DNA of 64,000 nt from an uncultured Flavobacteriaceae bacterium (lineage in GTDB: Bacteria; Bacteroidota; Bacteroidia; Flavobacteriales; Flavobacteriaceae): NCBI GenBank assembly GCA_947494695.1, contig CANLWB010000006.1, forward strand, positions 248,001-312,000, read 5' to 3'. The notes under the pieces are model-generated. The model was not told where the DNA came from. It ran no database searches and saw nothing but the letters and a program-made list of their open reading frames with translations. The position numbers and the translations under genes are program-made. Below, in pieces: positions 1 through 8,579 of the stretch (position 1 is its first letter; the number at the start of each line of letters is the position of its first letter).

Positions 1-1
1 T

Positions 2-1558
2 ATATTAATTATTCAAGTCATTCACGGTTTAGGTACCTGGAAACTTTATGTAAAGGCTAACAAACAGGCCTGGGAAGCTTTTGTACCTGTTTACAACGGC
101 GTTGTTTTAATGAAAATTATAAACCGTCCCTGGTGGTGGGTTATCCTGTTATTTTTACCCATAGTAAACCTTATTATGTTTCCTGTTATCTGGGTTGAAA
201 CTGCCAGAAGTTTTGGTAAAAACTCTAATTTAGATACGGCTTTGGCCATCTTAACACTAGGCTTTTACAATTACTATTTAAACTATGCCGCAGATGTTAA
301 CTACATCGAAAACCGCGATTTAAAACCTAAAAGTTCTGGAGGCGATTGGGTGAGCTCTATTCTATTTGCTGTAGTTGCTGCAACCATCGTGCATACCTAT
401 TTTATACAACCATTTACAATCCCCTCATCGTCTTTAGAAAAGTCTTTGTTAGTTGGAGATTTTCTTTTCGTGAGTAAATTTCATTATGGTGCCAGAATAC
501 CCATGACAACTGTTGCCGCGCCTATGGTACATGATACCATCCCGAAATTAGGAACCAAGTCTTATTTGTTTAATGATAATTACGACAAACGAAACACCTC
601 TTGGATTAACAAACTTCAATTACCTTATTTAAGGCTTCCTGGTTTTGAAAACATAGACAGAAATGAGATTGTCGTGTTCAATCAACCGGCAGATACCTTA
701 CTGGATATGAACGATTTTCATCCAGACCGAAATTATTATAAGCCTATTGACAAGAAAACAAATCTGGTAAAACGTTGTGTAGGCGTTCCAGGAGATTCAT
801 TGGAAGTCCGCAACGGTTACGTATATATAAATGGAAAAAAGAATGAGCTTCCAGACAGAGCGCATTTACAATTTAGTTATCACGTACAACCAAAAAACAA
901 TCAGTTTAACCCGAAGTATGTAAAAGATCGTTATGACATTACAGATGGCTTTGGAATCATTAATCAGCAAAACACATACTATTTTTCGGCCATTTCTGAT
1001 GAAGCTGCAGCTAAGTTCAAAAACCATCCTAATGTCGCCAGTATCACTCCTAACAGACAAGAAAAAGGAGTTAGAGACCCAGGTATCTTTCCACATCACC
1101 CTAATTATAACTGGAACGTTGATTTCTTTGGTCCACTTTACATCCCTGAAGAAGGCAAAACGATTGATCTTAATTTAGAAGTCTTACCACTATACAAACG
1201 TGTAATTACTGAATACGAAAGGAATGCTTTAGAGGTTAAAGGAAATCAGATTTATATTAACGGTCAGATTGCCAACACCTATACGTTTAAACAAAATTAT
1301 TACTGGATGATGGGTGATAATCGCCATAATTCCATCGACGCCCGAGCATGGGGATTTGTTCCCTTTGACCACGTTGTTGGTAAACCCGTATTTATCTGGA
1401 TGAGTTGGGACGGACTTAGCAACCCGCGTTGGGAACGTTTCTTTACAACCGTTAGTGGTAGTGGCAAACCGACCTCATTCCTTATTCCGTTCCTTGTTTT
1501 ATTATTGGGATGGCTTGGATATAGCAAATGGAGAAAACGTAAACAAGCGAACGCTTAA
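2..1558 (+). CDS. lepB: Signal peptidase I (S26), 5'-truncated by the window edge
   Basis: Membrane serine protease that removes signal peptides from exported proteins. The frame is open from base 2, so the ATG at 110 is internal. Residues before it (GTWKLYVKANKQAWEAF, then NGVVLM) run straight into the membrane region, so the true start lies upstream of the window; 518 residues are visible. Hydrophobic segments precede the catalytic part. The nucleophile motif is IPSSSLEKSL, with Leu where many family members have Met. The Lys box is KRCVGVPGD, the late conserved box GDNRHNSIDARAWG, and the C-terminus has another membrane helix. The long insert between the Lys box and the GDN box makes it much bigger than a minimal LepB. 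The N-terminal hydrophobic region resembles DUF5684-type membrane proteins (inference). The family assignment is firm. Confidence 0.93.
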   Translation: MLIIQVIHGLGTWKLYVKANKQAWEAFVPVYNGVVLMKIINRPWWWVILLFLPIVNLIMFPVIWVETARSFGKNSNLDTALAILTLGFYNYYLNYAADVNYIENRDLKPKSSGGDWVSSILFAVVAATIVHTYFIQPFTIPSSSLEKSLLVGDFLFVSKFHYGARIPMTTVAAPMVHDTIPKLGTKSYLFNDNYDKRNTSWINKLQLPYLRLPGFENIDRNEIVVFNQPADTLLDMNDFHPDRNYYKPIDKKTNLVKRCVGVPGDSLEVRNGYVYINGKKNELPDRAHLQFSYHVQPKNNQFNPKYVKDRYDITDGFGIINQQNTYYFSAISDEAAAKFKNHPNVASITPNRQEKGVRDPGIFPHHPNYNWNVDFFGPLYIPEEGKTIDLNLEVLPLYKRVITEYERNALEVKGNQIYINGQIANTYTFKQNYYWMMGDNRHNSIDARAWGFVPFDHVVGKPVFIWMSWDGLSNPRWERFFTTVSGSGKPTSFLIPFLVLLLGWLGYSKWRKRKQANA

Positions 1559-1567
1559 TTTATAAGG

Positions 1568-1614
1568 TCATTCCCATGTGATCGTTGAGCGCTCACGAAT
1601 TGAAAACGGGAATC
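1568..1614. repeat. Palindromic intergenic element, copy 1
   Basis: This sits between lepB and the WbqC-like gene. On the minus strand it begins GATTCCCGTTTTCAATTCG and ends CACATGGGAATGA. The same ends, with a different centre, occur at 54061-54130, and a decayed version occurs at 4000-4043. The ends can pair (ATTCCC with GGGAAT), so a stem is possible. It is probably a REP-like dispersed repeat. Confidence 0.6.
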
Positions 1615-1676
1615 TCTTTTAAAACATTTCGAATTTCAACTTATAAGATTCTCACAAAGTTGCGAATGGTGTAACA

Positions 1677-2300
1677 ATGGACATTATATTACATCCAACA
1701 TACTTCCCTAATATTGCTCATTTTGTCGCTATGGCACAATCTAGTAATGTTATGTTTGAAATCGATGATAATTTTTTAAAACAAACGTATAGAAACCGAA
1801 CGTATATCTACGGCGCTAATGGAAGGTTAAATTTGAACATTCCCGTAATACATTCGCAAAAGAATCGTCAAAAATACCGGGATGTAAAAATATTCAATGA
1901 AGAAAAGTGGCAAAGTCTTCATTGGAAATCCTTAATATCTGCCTATCGTACCTCTCCTTTTTTTGAGTATTATGAAGATGAGCTTCTCCCCTTATTTAAT
2001 ACCAAAACAGACTATATTTTAGACTTTAATTTTAAATGTCTGGACATCGTTCTTAGCTGTATACAATTGGACATTAATGCTTCGAAATCTGAAGCCTACC
2101 AAAACATAGTTGAAGATAGAACAGATTTTAGACATTTGGTACATGCTAAAAAGGAGCCGTCCTATCCATTTGATTCTTACACACAAGTTTTTAATGATAA
2201 ACATGGTTTTATACCCAACTTAAGCATCTTAGACTTACTTTTCAACGAAGGGCCTAATGCATTGAACTATTTAGAATCTCAAACCATGATATCGTCTTGA
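1677..2300 (+). CDS. WbqC-like family protein
   Basis: The 207-residue protein starts at an ATG with MDIILHPTYFPNIAHF, typical of the WbqC-like family (PF08889). Other family-like stretches are NRTYIYGANGRLNLNIPV and the aromatic-rich WHWKSLI/YRTSPFFEYY-type region near residues 80-100. WbqC was named from polysaccharide gene clusters, but no reaction has been assigned with confidence. There is no signal peptide or membrane helix, so it is probably cytoplasmic. It follows lepB and is followed after 2 bases by a DUF6122 gene, probably co-transcribed. The length is near the family norm. Confidence 0.8.
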   Translation: MDIILHPTYFPNIAHFVAMAQSSNVMFEIDDNFLKQTYRNRTYIYGANGRLNLNIPVIHSQKNRQKYRDVKIFNEEKWQSLHWKSLISAYRTSPFFEYYEDELLPLFNTKTDYILDFNFKCLDIVLSCIQLDINASKSEAYQNIVEDRTDFRHLVHAKKEPSYPFDSYTQVFNDKHGFIPNLSILDLLFNEGPNALNYLESQTMISS

Positions 2301-2302
2301 TT

Positions 2303-2614
2303 ATGCTGCAAACTATAGTTCATTACGGATGTCATACTCTGGTTCCTTTAATGATAGCCTTAATTTGGTATAAACCACGTTGGAAGGTCGCTTTTTTAAT
2401 CATGATATCGGGAATGCTAATAGATTTAGATCACCTTCTGGCAAACCCTGTATTTGATCCGAATCGATGTAGTATTAACTTTCATCCGCTCCACTCTTAC
2501 TATGCTATTGCGGTATACCTGATCCTTTTGTTTCCAAAAAGAACAAGGCTAATTGGTTTGGGGTTAGTTATACATATGCTGGCTGATACTCTGGATTGTA
2601 TATTAATGAGATAA
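2303..2614 (+). CDS. DUF6122 family small integral membrane protein
   Basis: This is a 103-residue protein from the ATG at 2303. A TTG two codons upstream overlaps the preceding stop and is a weaker start. Three to four hydrophobic helices alternate with short loops. Conserved-looking polar positions are His and Cys in VHYGCHT, ISGMLIDLDHLLA, HPLHSYYA and HMLADTLD. The His/Asp pattern (DLDH, HPLH, HxxAD) recalls membrane metal-dependent hydrolases of the YdjM type, but that is only a suggestion. The DUF6122 match comes from recognising the sequence pattern. Its function is unknown, and it is probably translated with the upstream WbqC-like gene. Confidence 0.75.
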   Translation: MLQTIVHYGCHTLVPLMIALIWYKPRWKVAFLIMISGMLIDLDHLLANPVFDPNRCSINFHPLHSYYAIAVYLILLFPKRTRLIGLGLVIHMLADTLDCILMR

Positions 2615-2645
2615 AAACTCTATCGAACTCCTAAAATCGTGAGTA

Positions 2646-3674
2646 CTACCCCCCACTCAAACTCAGCGTAGACATCATAGGATAATGATCTGAATACTGC
2701 TCGTTATAAGTCTTAAAACCATTTACAGAGAAGGCCTCATCGGCAAAAATAAAATCGATTCTAACCGGGAAAAATTTGAAACTATAGGTACGTCCAAATC
2801 CGTTTCCAGCCACTTTAAACGTATCATTCAAGTCGCCTTTAATTTTTCTGTATACATAGGAAAACGCCGTATTATTAAAATCTCCGCATATTATCATTTT
2901 ATGAGTACACTGTTCCTTATGTTTTAAAAACAGTTCTGTTTGAAATTGCTGCATTTTAAAGGTCTCCCCTACGCGCTTAAAAAGACGTTCGGAGTCTTCT
3001 TCCTTTAGCGTTTCCACGTTGGTATTAATGCGAAGCGACTCTAAATGAATATTATACACTCTAACGGTATCGGTTTGCTTCAAAACATCTACAAAAATGG
3101 CATTATTTCCGGTTTCGGGAAACTCAATAGACCCAGAATTCACAATAGGGAATTGTGAAAAAATAGCCTGTCCATATTTGGTCTTTTTTCCCAAGAGTTT
3201 TTCGTATTTATACTTAAAAAAAGAAAAATCTATGTTTTTATGGGGATGATATTCCTGAATACTTAAAATGTCTGGATTCTCCAATTTTACAAAATCGACA
3301 ATCTTATTTTCCATATTGTCTTCTGGAATCCATTTATAAAGATTAAACAACCTAACATTATAGTTCATCACCTTGATATTATTGGGGTTTTCAATCTTTT
3401 TCGAAGATGAAAACTTGTACAGAGAGCCAAAGGACACATAACCAATACATAATATTGCTAAGGATAGAAAAAGTTGTTTCTTAAGCCTTAATGCCCAATA
3501 CAGAAAGAACAAGGCATTAGTTAATATTAAAAAAGAAACGCCTAAATTAAGAACAGATAATACAGAAAATGTCTTTGGTGGTAGAAAAGGTAACGCAAAA
3601 GAACACAGCAGCAAGAGTGCTACTATAATGTTTACGAAATAGATTATTTTATTAAAAAAACTTAGTTTTTTCAT
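2646..3674 (-). CDS. Endonuclease/exonuclease/phosphatase (EEP) family membrane protein
   Basis: A 342-residue protein from the ATG at 3674 (MKKLSFFNK); a longer frame to 3701 adds nine residues before the membrane segment. The N-terminus has two to three hydrophobic helices. The rest is an EEP (DNase I-like) hydrolase domain with SIQEYHPH (catalytic Glu), CGDFNN (GDFN box) and SDHYPM (SDH box). The family cleaves phosphoester bonds in nucleic acids, lipids or sugar phosphates, and the substrate here cannot be read. The catalytic domain probably faces the periplasm (inference). It is convergent with the DUF6122 gene and separated from the rhomboid genes upstream by a 647-bp gap. Confidence 0.85.
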   Translation of the reverse strand: MKKLSFFNKIIYFVNIIVALLLLCSFALPFLPPKTFSVLSVLNLGVSFLILTNALFFLYWALRLKKQLFLSLAILCIGYVSFGSLYKFSSSKKIENPNNIKVMNYNVRLFNLYKWIPEDNMENKIVDFVKLENPDILSIQEYHPHKNIDFSFFKYKYEKLLGKKTKYGQAIFSQFPIVNSGSIEFPETGNNAIFVDVLKQTDTVRVYNIHLESLRINTNVETLKEEDSERLFKRVGETFKMQQFQTELFLKHKEQCTHKMIICGDFNNTAFSYVYRKIKGDLNDTFKVAGNGFGRTYSFKFFPVRIDFIFADEAFSVNGFKTYNEQYSDHYPMMSTLSLSGG

Positions 3675-3999
3675 AGTCTTGCTCTCAAAGCATAGTACCA
3701 ATCAACAAAAATTATGCCTTGAATAGTTCCCTTTAAATCCACGATTACATTTTTGAAGGGTAAACGGGTTTAAACGTTTTTGATGGAAGATAAAAATAGA
3801 GATTTTTTGCTCAATTTAGGAATTTTTAAACAGCATTACATGACTAAGCAACCATAAAAAGACAATAAGTGATTAAAACATAATATATTAGCTTAATTTA
3901 AAAAAATATGAATGTCCGTATTTTGTCATAAACCTGAAAACTAATGATGTTGTCATCAGAATGAAGAGAAAGGACATAAAGAATCTATTAATGATCCAT

Positions 4000-4043
4000 G
4001 AGATTCCTGTCTGCCAGTGGCATGGCTCCTTTGTCGGGATGAT
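4000..4043. repeat. Palindromic intergenic element, decayed copy 2
   Basis: It begins GAGATTCCTGTCTGCCAGT and ends GTCGGGATGA, matching the outer arms of the elements at 1568-1614 and 54061-54130 but with mismatches and an unrelated centre. Judged by eye, it is probably an old copy of the same family. Confidence 0.45.
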
Positions 4044-4069
4044 AACGTGTCGTATGATGAATGAATAGG

Positions 4070-4127
4070 AAATTCCAAACGCGCTCCGAACAAACTGTTT
4101 ATTCAGACTGAATACTGACCACTAAAA
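4070..4127. repeat. Degenerate AAATTCCAAACG intergenic repeat, copy 1
   Basis: It starts AAATTCCAAACGCGCTCCGA, continues into AACAAACTGT, and is followed by a GAATACTGACCACT run. Related copies start at 17956, 18043 and 21668. Confidence 0.55.
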
Positions 4128-4236
4128 AAACCATCCAAAACATGTTTTTCTTCAAGACGTTTGATTAACTAACTCATGGATTCGAAAACGTTAAAACGGC
4201 TTCTATTAACTCTTTAAGGCTTTTAAACACCGATAC

Positions 4237-4316
4237 GAGAAGTTTTTGGCAAGCACATATATACTTCTTTCTCAAATGTATGATTATTTGGAGTTGCCAA
4301 AGCATAAACACTTCTC
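4237..4316. repeat. Imperfect inverted repeat beside the rhomboid stop codon
   Basis: The left arm is GAGAAGTTTTTGGCAA (4237-4252). The right arm contains TTGCCAAAG (4294-4302) and ACTTCTC (4310-4316). Read in reverse complement, the right arm carries the same two blocks as the left, with seven extra bases between them. It lies just past the 3' end of the minus-strand rhomboid gene, so it could form a long stem in that transcript. There is no U-tract, so it is not a standard terminator. Confidence 0.45.
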
Positions 4317-4321
4317 AGGTC

Positions 4322-5194
4322 TTACTTTCCGGCCTTAAATAAAAACTCTTTTTCTTCGGACGTCAAACTATCATAACCACTTTTACCAATTTTATCTAGA
4401 ATAACATCAATTTTCTTCTGGTTGTTAAACTCGTTAAAATCTTTTTTAGCATACCCGGCCACTTTAGATTTCGGTTTCCTCTTATGAACTGTTTTTAAAG
4501 GTGCTTTTTTACCAGATTTAAAGACATTAAAAAGAGTATCCATTAAGGTTTCAAACCCTTTTCCTATATCCTTACCATTGGTTAATTGTTTTGCATAGAA
4601 ATATCCTAATATAGCACCTCCTAAATGCGCCAAATTACCTCCAGAGTTACCTACCGGATTATTAATTCCAGAAAATACACCAACAACGTCTAATATGACA
4701 ATGGCAACACCAACGTACCATAATTTTAAATTAAACATAAAGAAACGCAGTTCTTGATTAGGCATATAAGCACAAAGAAAAATGAGTAACGCCCTTACCG
4801 CAGCAGATGCCCCGAGCAATCGCGAATTTGCCAGAAACACATGCGGAAACACCGTATAGCAAATCATGTATAATAAACCTCCTGTTATAGCTCCTAAAAA
4901 GTAAATATTTAAAGCCATCTTTGGACTAAACAAGTTTAAAAACATACGACCTATAAAATACAGCCACAACATATTAAAGAACAAATGCCAAAAATCGTAA
5001 TGTAGAAATGCATATGTAACAATGGTCCAGGGCTGCATTATAAAGTCACCAAACCCACTTGGTAATTCCAGCCAATCTATATTAGATTTTAAAGCCAGCC
5101 CTACCAAATAAATGATAAGATTAATACCTATAATCTTCTCTAAGACGTTAAGTCTTGACAATTTATCTTTTATATCTTGAGACAATGAAGTCAT
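4322..5194 (-). CDS. Rhomboid family intramembrane serine protease (second of a pair)
   Basis: Intramembrane protease that cuts membrane-spanning substrates. The 290-residue protein starts at the ATG at 5194; a TTG start at 5203 would add three residues. Six hydrophobic helices can be traced. The LHYDFWHLFFNM region has the early His/Asn motif, GASAAVRA carries the catalytic Ser (GxSx, with Ala after the Ser instead of Gly), and NLAHLGGAILG carries the catalytic His. The last 80 or so residues are a soluble, Lys-rich tail. The start codon shares one base with the upstream rhomboid stop (TAATG), so translation is probably coupled. The substrate is unknown. Confidence 0.9.
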   Translation of the reverse strand: MTSLSQDIKDKLSRLNVLEKIIGINLIIYLVGLALKSNIDWLELPSGFGDFIMQPWTIVTYAFLHYDFWHLFFNMLWLYFIGRMFLNLFSPKMALNIYFLGAITGGLLYMICYTVFPHVFLANSRLLGASAAVRALLIFLCAYMPNQELRFFMFNLKLWYVGVAIVILDVVGVFSGINNPVGNSGGNLAHLGGAILGYFYAKQLTNGKDIGKGFETLMDTLFNVFKSGKKAPLKTVHKRKPKSKVAGYAKKDFNEFNNQKKIDVILDKIGKSGYDSLTSEEKEFLFKAGK

Positions 5195-5922
5195 TAGTTC
5201 CAACGGTTTCTATTAAACTGCGTTCGCTTCCAGTACCACATGATAATAAAGCCGGTTATGGCTCCACCGACATGCGCCATGAATGCTGTATTACTTGGAC
5301 TGAAAAACGACTGTCCGGTTAAGCCCGAAATTAAATCTAATATAATAATACCTGGAATAAAATATTTAGCTTTTATAGGTATTGGTAAAAATATTAACAT
5401 AAGTTCGGCATTGGGGTTCATCATTCCAAATGCGGCAAGAATCCCCATGATACAGCCGGAAGCTCCAACCATTGAAGCAAAATATATATCATAAAACTCC
5501 TGACTTATATTTGTAAACGTCTTACCACTTTTGAATACTTCAGTAATTTGTTCTTTTGTAAATCCCAAACTTAAAGCTTGAGATTCCATAGGTAAATATT
5601 GAACATAATAATATCCTACCTGTAGAGCCACAGCCCCTAGTCCTGCCGAAAAATAAATGAATAAAAAACGTTTTGACCCCAAAGCCTGCTCTACGGGTGT
5701 ACCAAACATCCAAAGCGCAAACATGTTAAACAATATATGTGTTACCCCGCCGTGCATGAACATATGTGTTACGATTTGCCAGGGTTGAAATGCTTCATTT
5801 TTAGGAAAATGCATCGCGAATAGGTCGTAAAACAAAACGCCTCCTCCGATGGCCAGGGTTCCAACAAACATAATTACATTAACAATTATCAAATGCTTAA
5901 CCGATTCTGAAATCCTCATCAT
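5194..5922 (-). CDS. Rhomboid family intramembrane serine protease (first of a pair)
   Basis: A 242-residue rhomboid protease with the canonical catalytic pair: VGASGCIMG (Ser in GxSG) and AHVGGAITG (His). HGGVTHILFNMFALWMFG carries the early His/Asn motif. An insertion of about 50 residues lies between the second and third membrane segments (around MESQALSLGFTKEQITEVF). Two adjacent ATGs, at 5922 and 5919, can start it. It begins 3 bases after the mutL stop and overlaps the next rhomboid by one base, so mutL and the two rhomboids look like one transcript. The pairing suggests related but distinct substrates (inference). Confidence 0.92.
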   Translation of the reverse strand: MMRISESVKHLIIVNVIMFVGTLAIGGGVLFYDLFAMHFPKNEAFQPWQIVTHMFMHGGVTHILFNMFALWMFGTPVEQALGSKRFLFIYFSAGLGAVALQVGYYYVQYLPMESQALSLGFTKEQITEVFKSGKTFTNISQEFYDIYFASMVGASGCIMGILAAFGMMNPNAELMLIFLPIPIKAKYFIPGIIILDLISGLTGQSFFSPSNTAFMAHVGGAITGFIIMWYWKRTQFNRNRWN

Positions 5923-5925
5923 AGT

Positions 5926-7791
5926 CTATATAAATTTTTTATCTAACTCATCAACACTTAATGTGATAAAAGTTGATCGGTTAGTAGGTGTAATATTAGG
6001 TTCTTTACAAGCAAATAGTTTATTTACCAAATGCTCTTGTTCGTCTTTTTTTAATGACTGTCCGGTCTTAATAGCCAGACTTTTAGCTATTGATTTTGCT
6101 AGTAAATCGGTAGCACTAAAACTACTATCCGGCACTTCATTTTCCACATCACTAATTAACTGCTCTAGAATAATAGAGACTTCGCTTTCGGGTACCGATA
6201 CTGGAACACCGGTTATTTCAAGAGATTCTTCTTCCATTTTTGAAAATACAAAACCTGTATTCACCAAATCCTCTTCCAATTGCTTTATAATAGCTATTTC
6301 CTGCTTGGATAGATGTAACTCAAGTGGAAACAATAGTTGCTGACTCACGGCCTCTTTAATGGTCATATTCTTAAGAAACTCTTCGTATAGTATTCGTTGG
6401 TGCGCTCTATGTTGATCTATAACCAGCATGCCAGATTTAATCGTACTTACTAGATATTTATTGTGGATCTGATAGGTCGTATTGGCTTGCTCTATCTGCT
6501 TTTCATCATCAAAAATAGACGGTGTAGATTCTTCACTTTCAAAATGCACCTCGCTAAAATCCTGTTGGGTTCTGGTTCCTTTAGATTCCAAACCTACATA
6601 TAAACCTTCCCAACTGGCGGCTGGTTCTTTTTTATAACCCGCAGCTCTACCACCTCCCGAAGACCTAGCTTTTTCTTCTGTTTGAAATGGATTAAAACTT
6701 CTATCTACTTCTATGTTTGGTGTCTCTGTTGCTTCTCCACTTTTATAAGTGTATGGCGGATCGAGACTCGGATCACGCTCGAAATCTAAAACTGGTGCGA
6801 TATTAAATTGCCCCAGACTATGTTTTACAGCAGAGCGTAAAAGCGCATATAAGGTATGCTCATCATCGAACTTAATTTCCGTCTTTGTTGGATGAATATT
6901 AATATCGACCGTCTGCGGATCTACCATCAAGTTTATAAAATAACTAGGGTGAGTTCCAGCCTTTAATAAACCATCAAACGCCGAAACGATGGCGTGATTT
7001 AAATAGGCACTTTTAATAAAGCGGTTGTTTACAAAGAAGTATTGCTCGCCTCTGGTCTTTTTGGCGAACTCAGGTTTACCAACAAACCCTGAAATTTTAA
7101 GGACTTCGGTATCTTCTTCTACTGGTACCAACTTTTCATTGGTCTTGTTTCCAAAAATATTAACGATGCGCTGTCTGTACTTACTAACCGGTAAATTAAA
7201 GGTTTCGCTTCCATTATTGTACATCGCAAAACCTAAATCTGGATGCGCCAATGCCACACGCTGAAATTCATCAATAACATGACGTAACTCAACCGTATTT
7301 GATTTCAAAAAATTCCGTCTGGCTGGAATATTAAAAAAAAGGTTTTTTACCGAAAGTGATGTCCCTTTAGGCGTAACAACAACCTCTTGGGAGGCAACCT
7401 TACTTCCTTCTATAACAATAGCAGTACCAACATCGTCGTTTTCTTGTTTCGTTTTTAGCTCAACATGCGCAATAGCTGCTATACTGGCCAGTGCTTCACC
7501 ACGAAACCCTTTGGTATTTAGTTGAAACAAATCATCTGCCGTACGAATTTTGGACGTCGCATGACGCTCAAAACTTAATCGGGCATCGGTCACACTCATT
7601 CCTTTTCCGTCATCGATGACCTGAACCAGTGTTTTTCCAGCGTCTTTTATAATAAGTTTAATATTTGAAGCTCCTGCATCAATCGCGTTTTCAAGCAACT
7701 CTTTAACTACAGATGCCGGGCGTTGTACAACTTCTCCTGCAGCTATTTGATTAGCCACATGATCTGGTAAGAGCTGGATAATGTCTGCCAT
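5926..7791 (-). CDS. mutL: DNA mismatch repair protein MutL
   Basis: This 621-residue GHKL ATPase couples MutS mismatch recognition to strand processing. The N-terminal ATPase motifs are clear: QIAAGEVVQRPASVVKELLE with NAIDAG, DDGKGM, and TKGFRGEALASIAAI. Residues 340-430 or so form a low-conservation linker, followed by the C-terminal dimerisation domain. The segment matching the metal-binding endonuclease motif DQHAxxE(x4)E reads DQHRAHQRILYE (residues 459-470): Ala462 is Arg and the middle Glu is Gln465. The late Cys-containing motif is LFACKEPNITP. It lies downstream of two small membrane-protein genes and directly upstream of the rhomboid pair. Confidence 0.96.
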   Translation of the reverse strand: MADIIQLLPDHVANQIAAGEVVQRPASVVKELLENAIDAGASNIKLIIKDAGKTLVQVIDDGKGMSVTDARLSFERHATSKIRTADDLFQLNTKGFRGEALASIAAIAHVELKTKQENDDVGTAIVIEGSKVASQEVVVTPKGTSLSVKNLFFNIPARRNFLKSNTVELRHVIDEFQRVALAHPDLGFAMYNNGSETFNLPVSKYRQRIVNIFGNKTNEKLVPVEEDTEVLKISGFVGKPEFAKKTRGEQYFFVNNRFIKSAYLNHAIVSAFDGLLKAGTHPSYFINLMVDPQTVDINIHPTKTEIKFDDEHTLYALLRSAVKHSLGQFNIAPVLDFERDPSLDPPYTYKSGEATETPNIEVDRSFNPFQTEEKARSSGGGRAAGYKKEPAASWEGLYVGLESKGTRTQQDFSEVHFESEESTPSIFDDEKQIEQANTTYQIHNKYLVSTIKSGMLVIDQHRAHQRILYEEFLKNMTIKEAVSQQLLFPLELHLSKQEIAIIKQLEEDLVNTGFVFSKMEEESLEITGVPVSVPESEVSIILEQLISDVENEVPDSSFSATDLLAKSIAKSLAIKTGQSLKKDEQEHLVNKLFACKEPNITPTNRSTFITLSVDELDKKFI

Positions 7792-7797
7792 GTATTA

Positions 7798-8082
7798 CTA
7801 AGAAAAGAAAATGGATAAATCGAAATCAATAATAAAAAGAAATAGTAACACAAGAACAGTAATAATAATTAAAACACGTCTGTTAACTGCACTATTTGGG
7901 TTATTCTTTAAATCATCTAAAGCATTATTAAATTTTGTTTTTAAGCCTGTATTTCCACTAACTGTTTTCCTGTATTCATCAAATTTATGTTTAATTTCAA
8001 AAGGATTGCCTTCCCCTTTATCATTATAATAACGTGGCTTGTAACTAAACTTCTTGTTTTTTCGCAATTTTAAAATCCCCAT
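7798..8082 (-). CDS. Small single-pass membrane protein, paralogue of its upstream neighbour
   Basis: This is a 94-residue protein from the ATG at 8082 (MGILKLRKNKKFSY); an upstream TTG at 8091 is less likely. It has a basic N-terminus with the motif RKNKKFSYKPRYY, a charged middle, and one C-terminal hydrophobic helix (VLIIITVLVLLFLFII). The gene at 8101-8355 shows the same plan and motif (RKNKTFNYRSRF), so the two look like a tandem duplication. Proteins like this are sometimes named riboflavin synthase beta subunit, presumably because of the nearby ribH; nothing in the sequence supports that. Its function is unknown. It ends 7 bases before mutL and is probably co-transcribed with it. Confidence 0.75.
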   Translation of the reverse strand: MGILKLRKNKKFSYKPRYYNDKGEGNPFEIKHKFDEYRKTVSGNTGLKTKFNNALDDLKNNPNSAVNRRVLIIITVLVLLFLFIIDFDLSIFFS

Positions 8083-8100
8083 AATTTCCAAATTTTAATG

Positions 8101-8355
8101 TTAGCTGTACCTGTTCTCTAGTATATACATACAGATCAATAATAGTACCAAAACCAAGATTAAGGTCCTAATTGGCAGACCTCCCCTTACTTTTAGCTTA
8201 TTCCCCCTGGCACGATTCCACTTTTCGGTGAAGTCTGTTGTTTTTGACGCATCGTCATCTAACTCTGCTCTATTTTCTTCGGAAAATCGAGACCGATAAT
8301 TAAAGGTTTTATTTTTGCGTTGTTTAAACAAAGTATATAAATGCTTGTATTTCAA
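8101..8355 (-). CDS. Small single-pass membrane protein, paralogue of its downstream neighbour
   Basis: An 84-residue frame with the motif RKNKTFNYRSRF near the N-terminus, an acidic middle (ENRAELDDDASK) and a C-terminal hydrophobic helix (TLILVLVLLLICMYIL). There is no ATG: the start is TTG at 8355 or TTG at 8331. The latter would give MFKQRKNK, aligning best with its paralogue. Shared motif, topology and adjacency to the 7798-8082 gene indicate a duplication. No function is known. It may begin a transcript running through mutL and the rhomboids. Confidence 0.65.
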   Translation of the reverse strand: MKYKHLYTLFKQRKNKTFNYRSRFSEENRAELDDDASKTTDFTEKWNRARGNKLKVRGGLPIRTLILVLVLLLICMYILENRYS

Positions 8356-8419
8356 AAATACTTAAAAATAGATAGAAAATAGGGTGAGAACCGTCAAAAA
8401 TTGTTAACAGCGTAAACAA

Positions 8420-8579
8420 AGTTTAAAGTACGAAGTTCGGGGTGTGAAGTTTGAAGTACGCAGTACAACGGTCAAACTCATACTATCAGGCACCTTCTTT
8501 TAAAGAAAAACACCCAACACTACATCTCGTTATAAACTAGCAGAATACAAAGCAGAGAATACTGATTCTGAGTACTAAA
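8420..8579. repeat. Degenerate intergenic repeat tract
   Basis: This lies between ribH and the small membrane-protein gene. It holds short near-tandem units around GAAGTTCG, GAAGTTTGAAGTACGCAGTAC and, near the ribH stop, GAATACTGATTCTGAGTACT. Similar wording recurs near 4110, 18000 and 21720. No gene is seen in it. Confidence 0.45.

Larger units (their letters stand above)
3675..4321. other. Gene-free 647-bp stretch with repeats
   Basis: No convincing coding frame is present on either strand. The stretch holds a decayed palindromic element (4000-4043), one copy of the AAATTCCAAACG repeat (4070-4127) and an imperfect inverted repeat next to the rhomboid stop codon (4237-4316). The part nearest the EEP gene (3675-3900) is very AT-rich and probably contains its promoter, but I could not pick a clear TAnnTTTG box. 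Confidence 0.6.

Noticed and set aside
5849-6343. A 164-codon frame on the + strand over the end of mutL
   Set aside because: It lies opposite mutL and the first rhomboid, which have clear family motifs; the frame has no recognisable domain and is best explained as an antisense shadow.
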